Below, piece by piece: positions 33,349 through 40,788 of a stretch of DNA of 64,000 bases (positions are counted from its first letter, which is position 1; each line of letters opens with the position of its first letter). Below the pieces are notes generated by a model. The model ran no database searches and was not told the DNA's origin. It saw only the letters and a list, made by a program, of their open reading frames with translations. The translations under genes and the position numbers were made by a program. Source of the stretch: Acidobacteriota bacterium (GTDB lineage Bacteria > Acidobacteriota > Blastocatellia > Pyrinomonadales > Pyrinomonadaceae); NCBI GenBank assembly GCA_016715115.1, contig JADKBM010000004.1, positions 248,001 through 312,000 of the forward strand, read 5' to 3'.

Positions 33349-34485
33349 TTGAATGGCTCTGGCGGTTTCAAGAAGGCGTACGCCTATTCACCGTCGGGCC
33401 AACTCCTCGCGCGGCAGGAAAGCAACGGCGTGACCTGGGTGACGGGCGAGGCGCAGGGCGCGACGACAAAGGAAACGAATTCTAACGGAGCCGTCACCGG
33501 AACGAACGAGCTCGACCCGTTGGGGCGCACGGTCGATTCAAGCGGCGCTTACAATTACGACGGAACGAACGATTACGGTGTTCCCGCGGCGGGATTCTAT
33601 ACTCCCGGAAGCGTTCCCGGAGTTTGCGGTACGACGTTCGGGGTTTCGATGTCCTGCGGGATCGTGCGTGGAACCGGGATTCACGAGCGGGGCATTCAGG
33701 AGAGGATTGCGGACAATCCCTGGTCGCTAGACAATGCCGCGATCCAACGTTTCGAAGATCTTAGAGGGATGGTTGATCGCGGCATTCCAATCGGAGGGCC
33801 TCCTGAATATGCGATGTGGGAGAGAATCGCTGCGAGTGCGACGTTCTGGAACAACTTGGCGCGGGGATTTGTTGAAATTCCCGAGTCTTTTCTGGAAAAG
33901 ACGGAGGAAGGAACATTGGTGGTACAGACGGGCACCCGGGAGCAACGACTTTTTGACGAGGCGGTCGTTGAAGTTCGCAGGATTCTGCAAGACCCGAACT
34001 CAAGTTGCAACAAGCTCTTTGGCATGTTTGGATTGAAGGCGTTCGACGAGATGATCCGCAACGTCAAGTTTGATGAACTCTCCAATCAAAATACTGGAAT
34101 AACGATGAAGCTCAATTACCCGGTTTATGGCAGAGAGCGGCCAGTCGTTGGTACGCTTGGCGATGGAAATTACTACTGGCATTTTTCGCCGGATGAAGTT
34201 GTCGTAAATACAGATGGCCCATTCTTTCGGAAGGATAGAAGCCCTATCGGGAATTACGCATCCGGCTCGTTGCAGAGCCGGGTGTTGCAGCTTCTTCATG
34301 AGTTGGGTCACGTTACAATAGTCGGATTCTCGACACGCGGTCTCAAGAAGGACATCAGGAAACGCGGTTTTGTTAGGGCCGAGGCTTTGTTGCGAGAGGA
34401 CGGAAAGAATTCACGCAAAAGCCGCAAAAATACCGACGAGGTTCTTCGTCATTGCAGAGCAGAGATTGAAGCGCTTGGACGATAA
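33349..34485 (+). CDS. Orphan RHS-repeat tip with HExxH metallopeptidase-like tail (cassette 2)
   Basis: 378 aa from a TTG at 33349; the RHS-like frame continues a little upstream (LFELNGSGGF), so the true 5' end is lost. Residues 1-108 are YD core: YAYSPSGQLLARQESNGVTW, GTNELDPLGRTVDSSGAYNY. The tail (about 190-378) includes CNKLFGMFGLKAFDEMI, resembling CDMALSKFGIPSLNALL in cassette 1, and H317-E-L-G-H321. Both tails therefore seem to be diverged members of one zinc-peptidase-like toxin fold. No signal, promoter or shell is present. Confidence 0.75.
   Translation: MNGSGGFKKAYAYSPSGQLLARQESNGVTWVTGEAQGATTKETNSNGAVTGTNELDPLGRTVDSSGAYNYDGTNDYGVPAAGFYTPGSVPGVCGTTFGVSMSCGIVRGTGIHERGIQERIADNPWSLDNAAIQRFEDLRGMVDRGIPIGGPPEYAMWERIAASATFWNNLARGFVEIPESFLEKTEEGTLVVQTGTREQRLFDEAVVEVRRILQDPNSSCNKLFGMFGLKAFDEMIRNVKFDELSNQNTGITMKLNYPVYGRERPVVGTLGDGNYYWHFSPDEVVVNTDGPFFRKDRSPIGNYASGSLQSRVLQLLHELGHVTIVGFSTRGLKKDIRKRGFVRAEALLREDGKNSRKSRKNTDEVLRHCRAEIEALGR
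33454..33665 (+). repeat. 212 bp RHS-core direct repeat, copy 2
   Basis: Counterpart of 31220-31431. Here another ~105 bp of RHS core precedes it (33340-33453), which copy 1 lacks. Confidence 0.9.
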
Positions 34486-34527
34486 CGCGCCCGGTTTCCT
34501 TATTCTTCGGCTCGCTGAGGTTTTACA

Positions 34528-35235
34528 ATGATAAAGTACGGTTGCTTGATGGTGTATGTATTCGCTTTTGGGATCGCGACCGCCATTGGCCAGAAGCCAA
34601 TCGGGATTGAAGGCACTGTGGTTGATCAGAATGGTCGACCGATCGCTGATGCATACGTGAGAGTTGTTTATGATCCTACGGATGATGATGGTGGCAGCGA
34701 TGGACTGGTCGTCGTTTGGCGCACATTTGAGGACGGGTACTTCGGCTTTGAAACCGAATGGAAGCCGCGAAAGCGGATCGTTCTGATCATCGAGTCAAAG
34801 CCCGCAGGCGACGCCGATTCACCGATTGATGGCGAAAAGTTGTTCCGGAACGGATTGCATCCGGGTATCGTCATCAAGAGGTACCAACGGGAAGTCTCTC
34901 TCGGGAAGATTCGCCGGTTCGTGAGATACGAGAGAGTGCGTTTCGACATTACCGACTGCGGGAAATCGTTTCTGGATAATATCCGGGGCCGCGCGTATTT
35001 TCTGAGAATCAAGGACCAACGCAATCGTATTCTGGCGTATTCCAGCATCGCGAGGTCCGCAATCGCGGACAACCGATTTGTGCAGTTGAATCTCCCGCAC
35101 GGCGAATGGACGGTTGAATTGGTTGAAAGGGAGACCGAAAGAGTAATAGTGCCGTCTCAGAAGGTTCGCGTTGTTCCGTCCGGGAATAAGGACATAAAGA
35201 TTTCGGCAGAATACTGTAAACAAGCTGTCAACTAA
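34528..35235 (+). CDS. Secreted protein with carboxypeptidase-regulatory-like domain
   Basis: 235 aa. GAGG lies 7-8 bp before the ATG. A signal peptide (MIKYGCLMVYVFAFGIATAI) precedes a transthyretin-like beta-sandwich: IEGTVVDQNGRPIADAYVRV ... EDGYFGFETEWKPRKRIVLI. The second half is beta-rich with DITDCGKSFLDNIRG and ends AEYCKQAVN. It follows cassette 2 by 42 bp, the expected place for an immunity gene. The last seven codons fall in an 87 bp sequence duplicated at 37860, showing that a second copy of this gene once lay there. Role as immunity protein is inference. Confidence 0.7.
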   Translation: MIKYGCLMVYVFAFGIATAIGQKPIGIEGTVVDQNGRPIADAYVRVVYDPTDDDGGSDGLVVVWRTFEDGYFGFETEWKPRKRIVLIIESKPAGDADSPIDGEKLFRNGLHPGIVIKRYQREVSLGKIRRFVRYERVRFDITDCGKSFLDNIRGRAYFLRIKDQRNRILAYSSIARSAIADNRFVQLNLPHGEWTVELVERETERVIVPSQKVRVVPSGNKDIKISAEYCKQAVN

Positions 35236-35297
35236 TGTAATCCGATGAAGGTAAACGACAAACCCCTTTTTGTATGCCTTGGACTTCTGCTTCTCGT
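35211..35297 (+). repeat. 87 bp exact direct repeat, copy 1 (copy 2 at 37860-37946)
   Basis: Starts ATACTGTAAACAAGCTGTCA and ends GGACTTCTGCTTCTCGT in both places. It spans the end of the gene at 34528 and the start of a signal-peptide ORF. Confidence 0.9.
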
Positions 35298-35352
35298 TAC
35301 CTCTTATTGCGTCATCGGCGCCTACAATTACGACGTAACCGACGACGTTTGA
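35245..35352 (+). pseudogene. Signal-peptide start fused to an RHS core remnant
   Basis: 35 codons: MKVNDKPLFVCLGLLLLV (a signal peptide) then TSYCVIGAYNYDVTDDV and a stop. GAYNYDxTxD matches the RHS core GAYNYDGTND of both cassettes. The signal peptide has lost its mature domain and the RHS scrap its tail, so this is a recombination junction. Confidence 0.7.
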
Positions 35353-35413
35353 TTCGCGAACTATTGGTAGAACGGGCAGGTTTGCGCTGCTCTCGCAATT
35401 GCAGTGGACGTAT

Positions 35414-36418
35414 ATGAAACAACTAACTGGAATCGTGATTTTGTTGGTTGCCGTTTTTCAAACAACATGCACAATTGAGGACAAAGGCAGGCCGCCGACC
35501 CCTATTCGGGATTTCGTGACAGCAGGCGAAAGCGAAGCGTGGATCGTGTTGGCAAAGGGAAACCTGATGCACCTTTCCGACGACAGGAGCGTTACGGAGA
35601 TTTCGCAGATTGGCGATGCCGTGAGACAGATCTCGTTCATAAGCCGGAGCGAGGGCTGGCTACTTGATTCAAATGGTCAATTCTGGTCGACCTCGAACGG
35701 TGGAAACCAATGGATAAAACGGGGGAAAATGGAATCGGACCCGACCAGTGAATTTGGCGGACAATTGGTATTCGCGTCCAAGGAAGCCGGATGGCTAGTC
35801 GATGGAACCGCAGTATGGATGACCGGGGACGGTGGAGATTCTTGGGTTGAAGTGTATAGGGAAGATGGAATGAATCGTGGCCAACCCACAAACTACTTTC
35901 CGTTAGATGATCGTTCTGGTTGGCTATCTCTGTCTACCGGTGGCCTTTTGAAAACGAGAGATCGAGGCAGCGTCTGGGAAAGTGCTGGCTTAAACACTGA
36001 CGCTTCGATTCATTCAGTTTTTGCATTCAGCCTCGATGAGTGTTTTGCTCCAGCCTTTGAACGCAAAGGAATCTACGCGACCGTTGACGGCGGAAATAGC
36101 TGGAATCAAGCGCTAACACGCGGGCTTGCCGAGAAAATCGGAGTTTCGTCGGTTTCTTTTTCATCGCGTGAAATTGGTTGGGCCATTGGAATTCAGTTTG
36201 TGCGTGACCCAAACGCGCCAATGGAGCCAAATGGAATTACGTTGAAAACTGTGGATGGCGGAAAAACCTGGAAACGTGAAACGGATGATTTCTACCGAGT
36301 TGCATTCACAAGAGTTAGTTTTACCAGTCCCGAAAATGGATGGCTCGTGAGCGATGACACCGTGTTTCGGACGAATGATGGCGGGCTGACTTGGCACGAG
36401 GCATTCCGCGCTCGTTAG
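35414..36418 (+). CDS. Asp-box/YCF48-like beta-propeller lipoprotein
   Basis: 334 aa from ATG 35414 (an in-frame TTG lies at 35399). The signal MKQLTGIVILLVAVFQTTC ends in a Cys that may be lipidated. Blades are marked by SNGGNQWIKR, GDGGDSWVEV, RDRGSVWESA, VDGGNSWNQA, VDGGKTWKRE and NDGGLTWHEA with GWL/GWA strands. It is a distant paralogue of the propeller at 32246 and again follows an RHS remnant. Propellers of this type bind protein partners or ligands; no catalytic site is visible. Confidence 0.78.
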   Translation: MKQLTGIVILLVAVFQTTCTIEDKGRPPTPIRDFVTAGESEAWIVLAKGNLMHLSDDRSVTEISQIGDAVRQISFISRSEGWLLDSNGQFWSTSNGGNQWIKRGKMESDPTSEFGGQLVFASKEAGWLVDGTAVWMTGDGGDSWVEVYREDGMNRGQPTNYFPLDDRSGWLSLSTGGLLKTRDRGSVWESAGLNTDASIHSVFAFSLDECFAPAFERKGIYATVDGGNSWNQALTRGLAEKIGVSSVSFSSREIGWAIGIQFVRDPNAPMEPNGITLKTVDGGKTWKRETDDFYRVAFTRVSFTSPENGWLVSDDTVFRTNDGGLTWHEAFRAR

Positions 36419-36596
36419 TTATGAATCTGAACTCGTCGGGTGATAAATCATGGAAGCTTGCACTCCCTAGAGATAGATATCTAAGAGCTTTCGAGTAACT
36501 TTTGCGGCAACTGTCTTGCATCGCGTTGACTCACTTTGATTATTAACATAGCATCCAATTAAGAGTTAAATTCAACTCCATTAGAGGTGTTTAGTT

Positions 36597-36893
36597 ATGA
36601 ATATTATCCGCGATATACAATCGGTGAGTGTTTTTAAGCGAGATGCTTCAAAAATCCTTAAACAATTAAAGAAAACCAAACAGCCTGTGATCTTGACCGT
36701 TAACGGCAAAGCCGATGCCGTCATAATGGATGCGGAAAGCTATCAAAATTTAGTTGAAGCAAAAGAATATGCCGAAACGGTTGCAGTTTTGAAAGAGCGT
36801 ATAGAAGAACTGAATAGCGGAGTTGAATGCCAAACAATGGAAGAAGTTTTTTCTGAAATTGCCAAGGAATACGGCGTTACGCTTGAAGATTAG
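36597..36893 (+). CDS. Phd/YefM-family antitoxin
   Basis: 98 aa, AT-rich. The N-terminal DNA-binding fold has FKRDASKILKQLKKTKQPVI, TVNGKADAVIMDAESYQNL, the hallmark of Phd/YefM. The helical C-terminal tail (VLKERIEELNS...) should wrap the ParE/RelE partner. GAGGT lies 9 bp before the ATG. The toxin ATG follows the TAG stop with no gap, so the pair is an operon, normally autoregulated by the antitoxin-toxin complex. The tail end (MEEVFSEIAKEYGVTLED) is intact. Confidence 0.9.
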   Translation: MNIIRDIQSVSVFKRDASKILKQLKKTKQPVILTVNGKADAVIMDAESYQNLVEAKEYAETVAVLKERIEELNSGVECQTMEEVFSEIAKEYGVTLED

Positions 36894-37328
36894 ATGAAGA
36901 ATTACAGAGTTGAATTTTTACCCACAGCCAAACATGACTTGCGGACATCATTTCTTTGGGGCGTTAGTGTTTGGGGAAAAACGCAAGCCGGACAGTGGTT
37001 AAACAAATTAAATGTAACTTGTAAGAAGCGTCTAAAACAATTTCCAGAATCTTGCCCAATTGCACTCGAAAGTAAGGAGTTTGGCATAACCTTAAGACAA
37101 CTCGTGATAGATCGCTACCGGGTAATTTTTACTATCCAGGAAGATTCATTCTTTGTTCATGGGAGCACTAACGGATGGGGCTCAGCGGGATGCATCGATG
37201 TCGGATCTGGTGCGAATTGTGAAGGCGTTCTTAAGAAATTGGAGGAAAGACGGACACCCATACTGCTTTACGTAAGTTATGACTGCAATCCGTGGGAGCA
37301 ACCTTGGACAAAGCGAAAGACTCAATAG
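36894..37328 (+). CDS. Chimera: ParE/RelE toxin N-terminus joined to Tlde1-like peptidoglycan toxin end
   Basis: 144 aa, versus ~95-100 for ParE. Residues 1-84 follow ParE/RelE: YRVEFLPTAKHDLRTSF, LKQFPESCPI, RQLVIDRYRVIFTIQEDS. The normal last strand is then replaced by FFVHGSTNGWGSAGCIDVGS, the H...S-x-G-C active-site box of Tlde1/DUF2778 L,D-carboxypeptidase-type toxins (H89, C100), followed by a C-terminal helix (EGVLKKLEERR). The junction is near 37146, where base composition also becomes less A/T-rich. Probably an inactive recombinant; either half could retain activity. A sequence error is possible but would not create a motif. Confidence 0.65.
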   Translation: MKNYRVEFLPTAKHDLRTSFLWGVSVWGKTQAGQWLNKLNVTCKKRLKQFPESCPIALESKEFGITLRQLVIDRYRVIFTIQEDSFFVHGSTNGWGSAGCIDVGSGANCEGVLKKLEERRTPILLYVSYDCNPWEQPWTKRKTQ

Positions 37329-37354
37329 AATTGTAGGGTGCCGTGGCAGAGAAT

Positions 37355-37714
37355 ATGAAGAAGATCATCATGTTTCTAATCCTCGTTTTGGGCGGACTCA
37401 TCGCCGAACGACTAATTGTCGCCGAATATGTCCGCTTTCTGGAATGGGATCTGCGGCTTGAGCAGGCTCAACGTCAACTAAAAGAAGGGATGAGCGAGGG
37501 CGACGTCAACCGGATACTTCTTCTCCCGGCTGATGAAGTTCGTTCAGACATTGACGGTAACGGGACATATGCGAAGATTTGGTCCGCGAAACGCCATGTA
37601 GGTCCATTGCATGAATGGCTCGGGCTCGAAGCACGCGACGAGAAGAGTTATATGGAATTAATTCTTAGATTTGACAAGAATGGAATTCTGGTCTGGAGAT
37701 ACTACGGCGGTTAG
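37355..37714 (+). CDS. Small exported or membrane-anchored protein, BamE-like C-terminal domain
   Basis: 119 aa from the ATG at 37355 (GTG 37343 possible). An N-terminal hydrophobic anchor (MKKIIMFLILVLGGLIAERL) is followed by EGMSEGDVNRILLLPADEVR ... LILRFDKNGILVWRYYG, a pattern seen in SmpA/BamE-like folds (GMSxxxVxxxLG then ...F.nG.v). It begins 26 bp after the Tlde1-like tail. A periplasm-facing protein directly downstream of a peptidoglycan-targeting toxin end is a reasonable immunity candidate. Not demonstrated. Confidence 0.6.
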   Translation: MKKIIMFLILVLGGLIAERLIVAEYVRFLEWDLRLEQAQRQLKEGMSEGDVNRILLLPADEVRSDIDGNGTYAKIWSAKRHVGPLHEWLGLEARDEKSYMELILRFDKNGILVWRYYGG

Positions 37715-38067
37715 ACAAGTTGTCCGCAAGGCGACTTTCGAACGAACTCTGAGTGGCCGCGACCTGAGAAACCGTAGCGCGAAAGGCGGGATTTCCAGAT
37801 TAGTGTCGAAACATTAATGTTCACAAAACGCACAAACCGACGGATCTTGAGTCGGTAAGATACTGTAAACAAGCTGTCAACTAATGTAATCCGATGAAGG
37901 TAAACGACAAACCCCTTTTTGTATGCCTTGGACTTCTGCTTCTCGTCTTGGGACGATAGAAACAGAGAGCCGATAGAGCTACCAGATGCAACGGTTTCCA
38001 CCGGAATCATTAAGAGACAGTAATCTCCGAAGTTCAAATCGGAAGAGAATTGAGGTATGTGATCGAT
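37715..38067. other. Non-coding remnant region
   Basis: Contains the second copy of the 87 bp repeat (37860-37946): the last codons of a lost copy of the 34528 gene and a truncated signal peptide (MKVNDKPLFVCLGLLLLVLGR, stop at 37957-37959). No intact gene. Confidence 0.6.
37860..37946 (+). repeat. 87 bp exact direct repeat, copy 2
   Basis: Identical by eye to 35211-35297. The sequences diverge abruptly on both sides. Confidence 0.9.
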
Positions 38068-38895
38068 ATGCGAGTTGACAAAATTGTGAAGGATCCGTTT
38101 CGAGCACCTCTTTGCGCGGTCATTGCTTTGGCATTCTGCGGATGTTGTTTCGCCCAAAGCGATGGGCGCGGACGGATTGGCGAGGTGAGAGTGACGATCG
38201 CATTGTCTTTTGCTTCAGAATCGAATGAACAGCCATATAAGGTTTTTCTTCAAGGACGACAGAAATTGCGGAGGCTAACATACGACGGGCGTGACTCTGA
38301 GAAAAATGAGGCTTCCGATATGCTCGGCTATGAAACCGGTGATCTGAAGTTCAAGGACCGTTACCGGATACGCGTATCGCCGGGCATTTACAGAATCATC
38401 ATCAAAGGGTTCGAGAATTACCGATTCGCGAATTTCCGTGTCTCCGATGGCGAAACAACCAAGTTTCAAATTAACGAAGATCGTTTTGCGTGGGATACGA
38501 TATGTCACGGAAGTGTCTTGATCTTGAAGACGATCGACAATCTGGAACCTCGTTCCCGGCAGGAAAGAAGGTACAGATCGCGTCCGTATCGACCGGTTTC
38601 GACCGACCGCATTTTGCTTGAAGCTCCATTTGAATTTGTCGTACGACACTGCGGCAAGAAGAACAAAGGGAGCAGGACTTTCTACAAATCGGCCGAAGTT
38701 AACTACCGGAACGTTTTCATAGACGCAGAAGATCTGGTTGTCGACAGAAGGTCCTTTATTCTTGAAGCGATGGGAAGTGAACAGATTCCGGTCAAAGTCC
38801 GGTTTGCAGACGATGACATCAAACAGTTTCGAAGAGTCAAAATCGATCTCAGAAGTCTGACGATTCTCGAAGATCATCCGCTTGGTTCTGGCTAG
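38068..38895 (+). CDS. Hypothetical secreted protein
   Basis: 275 aa from ATG 38068 (TTG 38050 and GTG 38059 are in frame). The N-terminus has a hydrophobic signal, APLCAVIALAFCGCCFAQ. The body is beta-rich: RIGEVRVTIALSFASE, YRIRVSPGIYRIIIKGFENY (a PEGA/carboxypeptidase-regulatory-like strand pair) and RNVFIDAEDLVVDRRSFILE. FVVRHCGKK parallels DITDCGKS of the protein at 34528, so the two may be distant relatives. It lies before another RHS remnant. Function unknown. Confidence 0.65.
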   Translation: MRVDKIVKDPFRAPLCAVIALAFCGCCFAQSDGRGRIGEVRVTIALSFASESNEQPYKVFLQGRQKLRRLTYDGRDSEKNEASDMLGYETGDLKFKDRYRIRVSPGIYRIIIKGFENYRFANFRVSDGETTKFQINEDRFAWDTICHGSVLILKTIDNLEPRSRQERRYRSRPYRPVSTDRILLEAPFEFVVRHCGKKNKGSRTFYKSAEVNYRNVFIDAEDLVVDRRSFILEAMGSEQIPVKVRFADDDIKQFRRVKIDLRSLTILEDHPLGSG

Positions 38896-38906
38896 CTTCT
38901 CGTGAG

Positions 38907-39059
38907 ACAGAATGTACCTATTCGACCCAGTATGTTCAGTCTGATTCGATGGGAAACAGCACGTTTGAAACCGATGCTAGCGGCAATGTCATCAGTTGAG
39001 TTGAAACGGACCCATTGGGAAATCTCGGTCAATCGTTTGACCCGCAATATCCGAATCCA
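38907..39059 (+). pseudogene. RHS/YD-repeat remnant
   Basis: Translation in the frame of the following gene reads CTYSTQYVQSDSMGNSTFET, DASGNVIS, stop (38997-38999), then VETDPLGNLGQSFDPQYPNP. DASGNVxS and TDPLGN are YD-repeat signatures. The frame continues straight into the ATG at 39060, so a lipoprotein gene has been joined to an RHS fragment. Confidence 0.65.
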
Positions 39060-39554
39060 ATGAAGTCCGGTTTGCAAGTCGCGATTACGAGTCTCCTAGT
39101 ATGTGTGATTGCTTTGGCGTCATTCGGTTGCCGGACCGGTCCGGGGTCGCGGGAGTTCGATGAGATCGAACTCCTGCCGGAGTCCGAGAGATTTTCCAAG
39201 TTCGCATCCTATCCGATGAATGTGCAGATCGATATTTTTCTTGATTCACAGAAAAATCCGTACGGCAAAAGCCACACGTATCAAGGATTTATGGTGCAAA
39301 CGGGCGCGGCGGATCCCGCGCCGATCGTCAAACGTATCGAAAGTGAGAACGACATTTGGCACCAGTCCAGTCTGATTTGGGTGCTGGAAATCATTGATGA
39401 GAAGTGTTCTTGTGTGAGCTCGAATCCTGATTATTTGTCGAGACTGAGGAAAGTGGAAACGACTCAGAAAGACACCGACCCCGAATCGGTCAGGATCTCG
39501 AAGAGGTTCTATGAGGCTGAATTGAAGATTCTGGAGTCGCGACGCGATCGTTAA
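39060..39554 (+). CDS. Hypothetical lipoprotein
   Basis: 164 aa from ATG 39060. The signal MKSGLQVAITSLLVCVIALA is followed by SFGC, a good lipobox, and a mainly helical, charged domain (SRLRKVETTQKDTDPESVRI, KRFYEAELKILESRRDR). Cysteines CSC near the middle could form a disulfide. An upstream in-frame TTG (39015) belongs to the RHS remnant. No family recognised. Position directly after RHS sequence makes it another immunity candidate. Confidence 0.65.
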   Translation: MKSGLQVAITSLLVCVIALASFGCRTGPGSREFDEIELLPESERFSKFASYPMNVQIDIFLDSQKNPYGKSHTYQGFMVQTGAADPAPIVKRIESENDIWHQSSLIWVLEIIDEKCSCVSSNPDYLSRLRKVETTQKDTDPESVRISKRFYEAELKILESRRDR

Positions 39555-39585
39555 GTAAACTGCTACGTGAAACGCGCAGATTGGA

Positions 39586-40062
39586 GTGGTCAAGTTTTTG
39601 AGACACGGTGCTTTATGTATGATTCCGATTGTATTGCTGGCGGGCTTGTTCAACGCCTGTGACGTCGAGCCCGCGAACGGCTCATCCAGCGATGCCAATC
39701 GCGTCGTTGAAGTCGCCGAGATCCCTTATTGTGACCTTGTCGCGAATCCGACAAAGTGTGACGGAAAGACTGTCGTTGCCACCGGCACGCTTTTTATCGC
39801 CTTCCCTGGCGGAGCTTGGATGAATGGTCCCGAATGCGAGAATGACAATTTTACCGCGGCAGCTTTCGCGGCCAATGAGCAGGTTGGTGAGTCTTTTGCC
39901 AAGAATAGCTGGCAAACGGACAGAATCTTGCGCACCAAATCGTTGCGGGTAAGGATTCGCGGCCGATTCTTGAATCGACCTCCCGAGAAGTCTTCGAATC
40001 AACTGGCGAAGTATCAGGTTTGGATCGAGGAAGTTATCGAGGCAACGCCGTCACCCGAATAA
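39586..40062 (+). CDS. Hypothetical lipoprotein with OB-fold-like domain
   Basis: 158 aa from GTG 39586; ATG 39619 is the alternative and keeps the signal peptide (MIPIVLLAGLFNAC). The mature part begins with a Ser/Asn-rich linker, then IPYCDLVANPTKCDGKTVVA, TGTLFIAFPGGAW and LRVRIRGRFLNRPP. The P-x-x-Y-x-G-K-x-V-x-x-x-G pattern is common in small secreted OB-fold-like proteins of Acidobacteriota. Function unknown. It may mark the right edge of the toxin-related region. Confidence 0.65.
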   Translation: MVKFLRHGALCMIPIVLLAGLFNACDVEPANGSSSDANRVVEVAEIPYCDLVANPTKCDGKTVVATGTLFIAFPGGAWMNGPECENDNFTAAAFAANEQVGESFAKNSWQTDRILRTKSLRVRIRGRFLNRPPEKSSNQLAKYQVWIEEVIEATPSPE

Positions 40063-40249
40063 ACCGCTCTGTTGAGATGAGTGGGATGACCCGATGACAG
40101 AGCTGTTACGATTATGGGGTGTTGCTTGGGATCGAGAAGCAATTAGCCGGCCCGGTCGATCCGCGAAAATCTCGCGCCCGCAGTTTTTTGTTACTGCCGA
40201 TACAACTAAATCCGAAAAACGCGCACCAATAGAGACGCCGGAGGTTTTT

Positions 40250-40735
40250 ATGAAATTCCTGTTTGTCGTCGCTTTTGTACTATCGTGCGCCTTGTTCGGG
40301 TTCGCGCAATCCGATACATCGGGCATTGAGATTTACGTCGCGAAGGACAACGGTGACGGCAAAGCGGGTGATCCGGTCGAGGCCTTTTCGAGTTCCGACG
40401 TGCCGATCTACTGCATCGTAACACTCAGCTCGGTCAAAGCGACGACCGTCAAGATGAACTTCATCGCCGTCGGCGTCAAGGGAGTCAAGCCCGAAACCAA
40501 GGCTTTCTCAACCAGTTACACTACAAACGGCAAGGAGAATCAGGTGAACTTTACCGGCAAGCCGGGTGGCGACGCGTGGGTCGCCGGAACCTATCGGATC
40601 GACATCTACGTCGACGGCCAGCTTGCGGGAAGCAAAGCTTTCCCGATCACCGGAGCGACGGCCATGCCGGCCGCGCAGACGAATTTCACCGAGTCCAAAC
40701 CGAAACCGAAGCCCCGGAGGTCGAAAAAACCATAG
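40250..40735 (+). CDS. Hypothetical secreted protein
   Basis: 161 aa. The start at 40250 is supported by GGAGG 5 bp upstream and a signal peptide (MKFLFVVAFVLSCALFGFAQ). The mature domain is beta-rich (GIEIYVAKDNGDGKAGDPVE, VPIYCIVTLSSVKATTVKMN, GTYRIDIYVDGQLAGSKAF), like an immunoglobulin-type sandwich, and ends in a Lys/Pro-rich basic tail (KPKPKPRRSKKP). No family recognised. Base composition is back to the GC-rich norm. Confidence 0.75.
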   Translation: MKFLFVVAFVLSCALFGFAQSDTSGIEIYVAKDNGDGKAGDPVEAFSSSDVPIYCIVTLSSVKATTVKMNFIAVGVKGVKPETKAFSTSYTTNGKENQVNFTGKPGGDAWVAGTYRIDIYVDGQLAGSKAFPITGATAMPAAQTNFTESKPKPKPRRSKKP

Positions 40736-40788
40736 ATCAGCGTTAGAATTTAAGTACAAGTTCAATTTAAGGAGTTGAAGAAAGTGTT

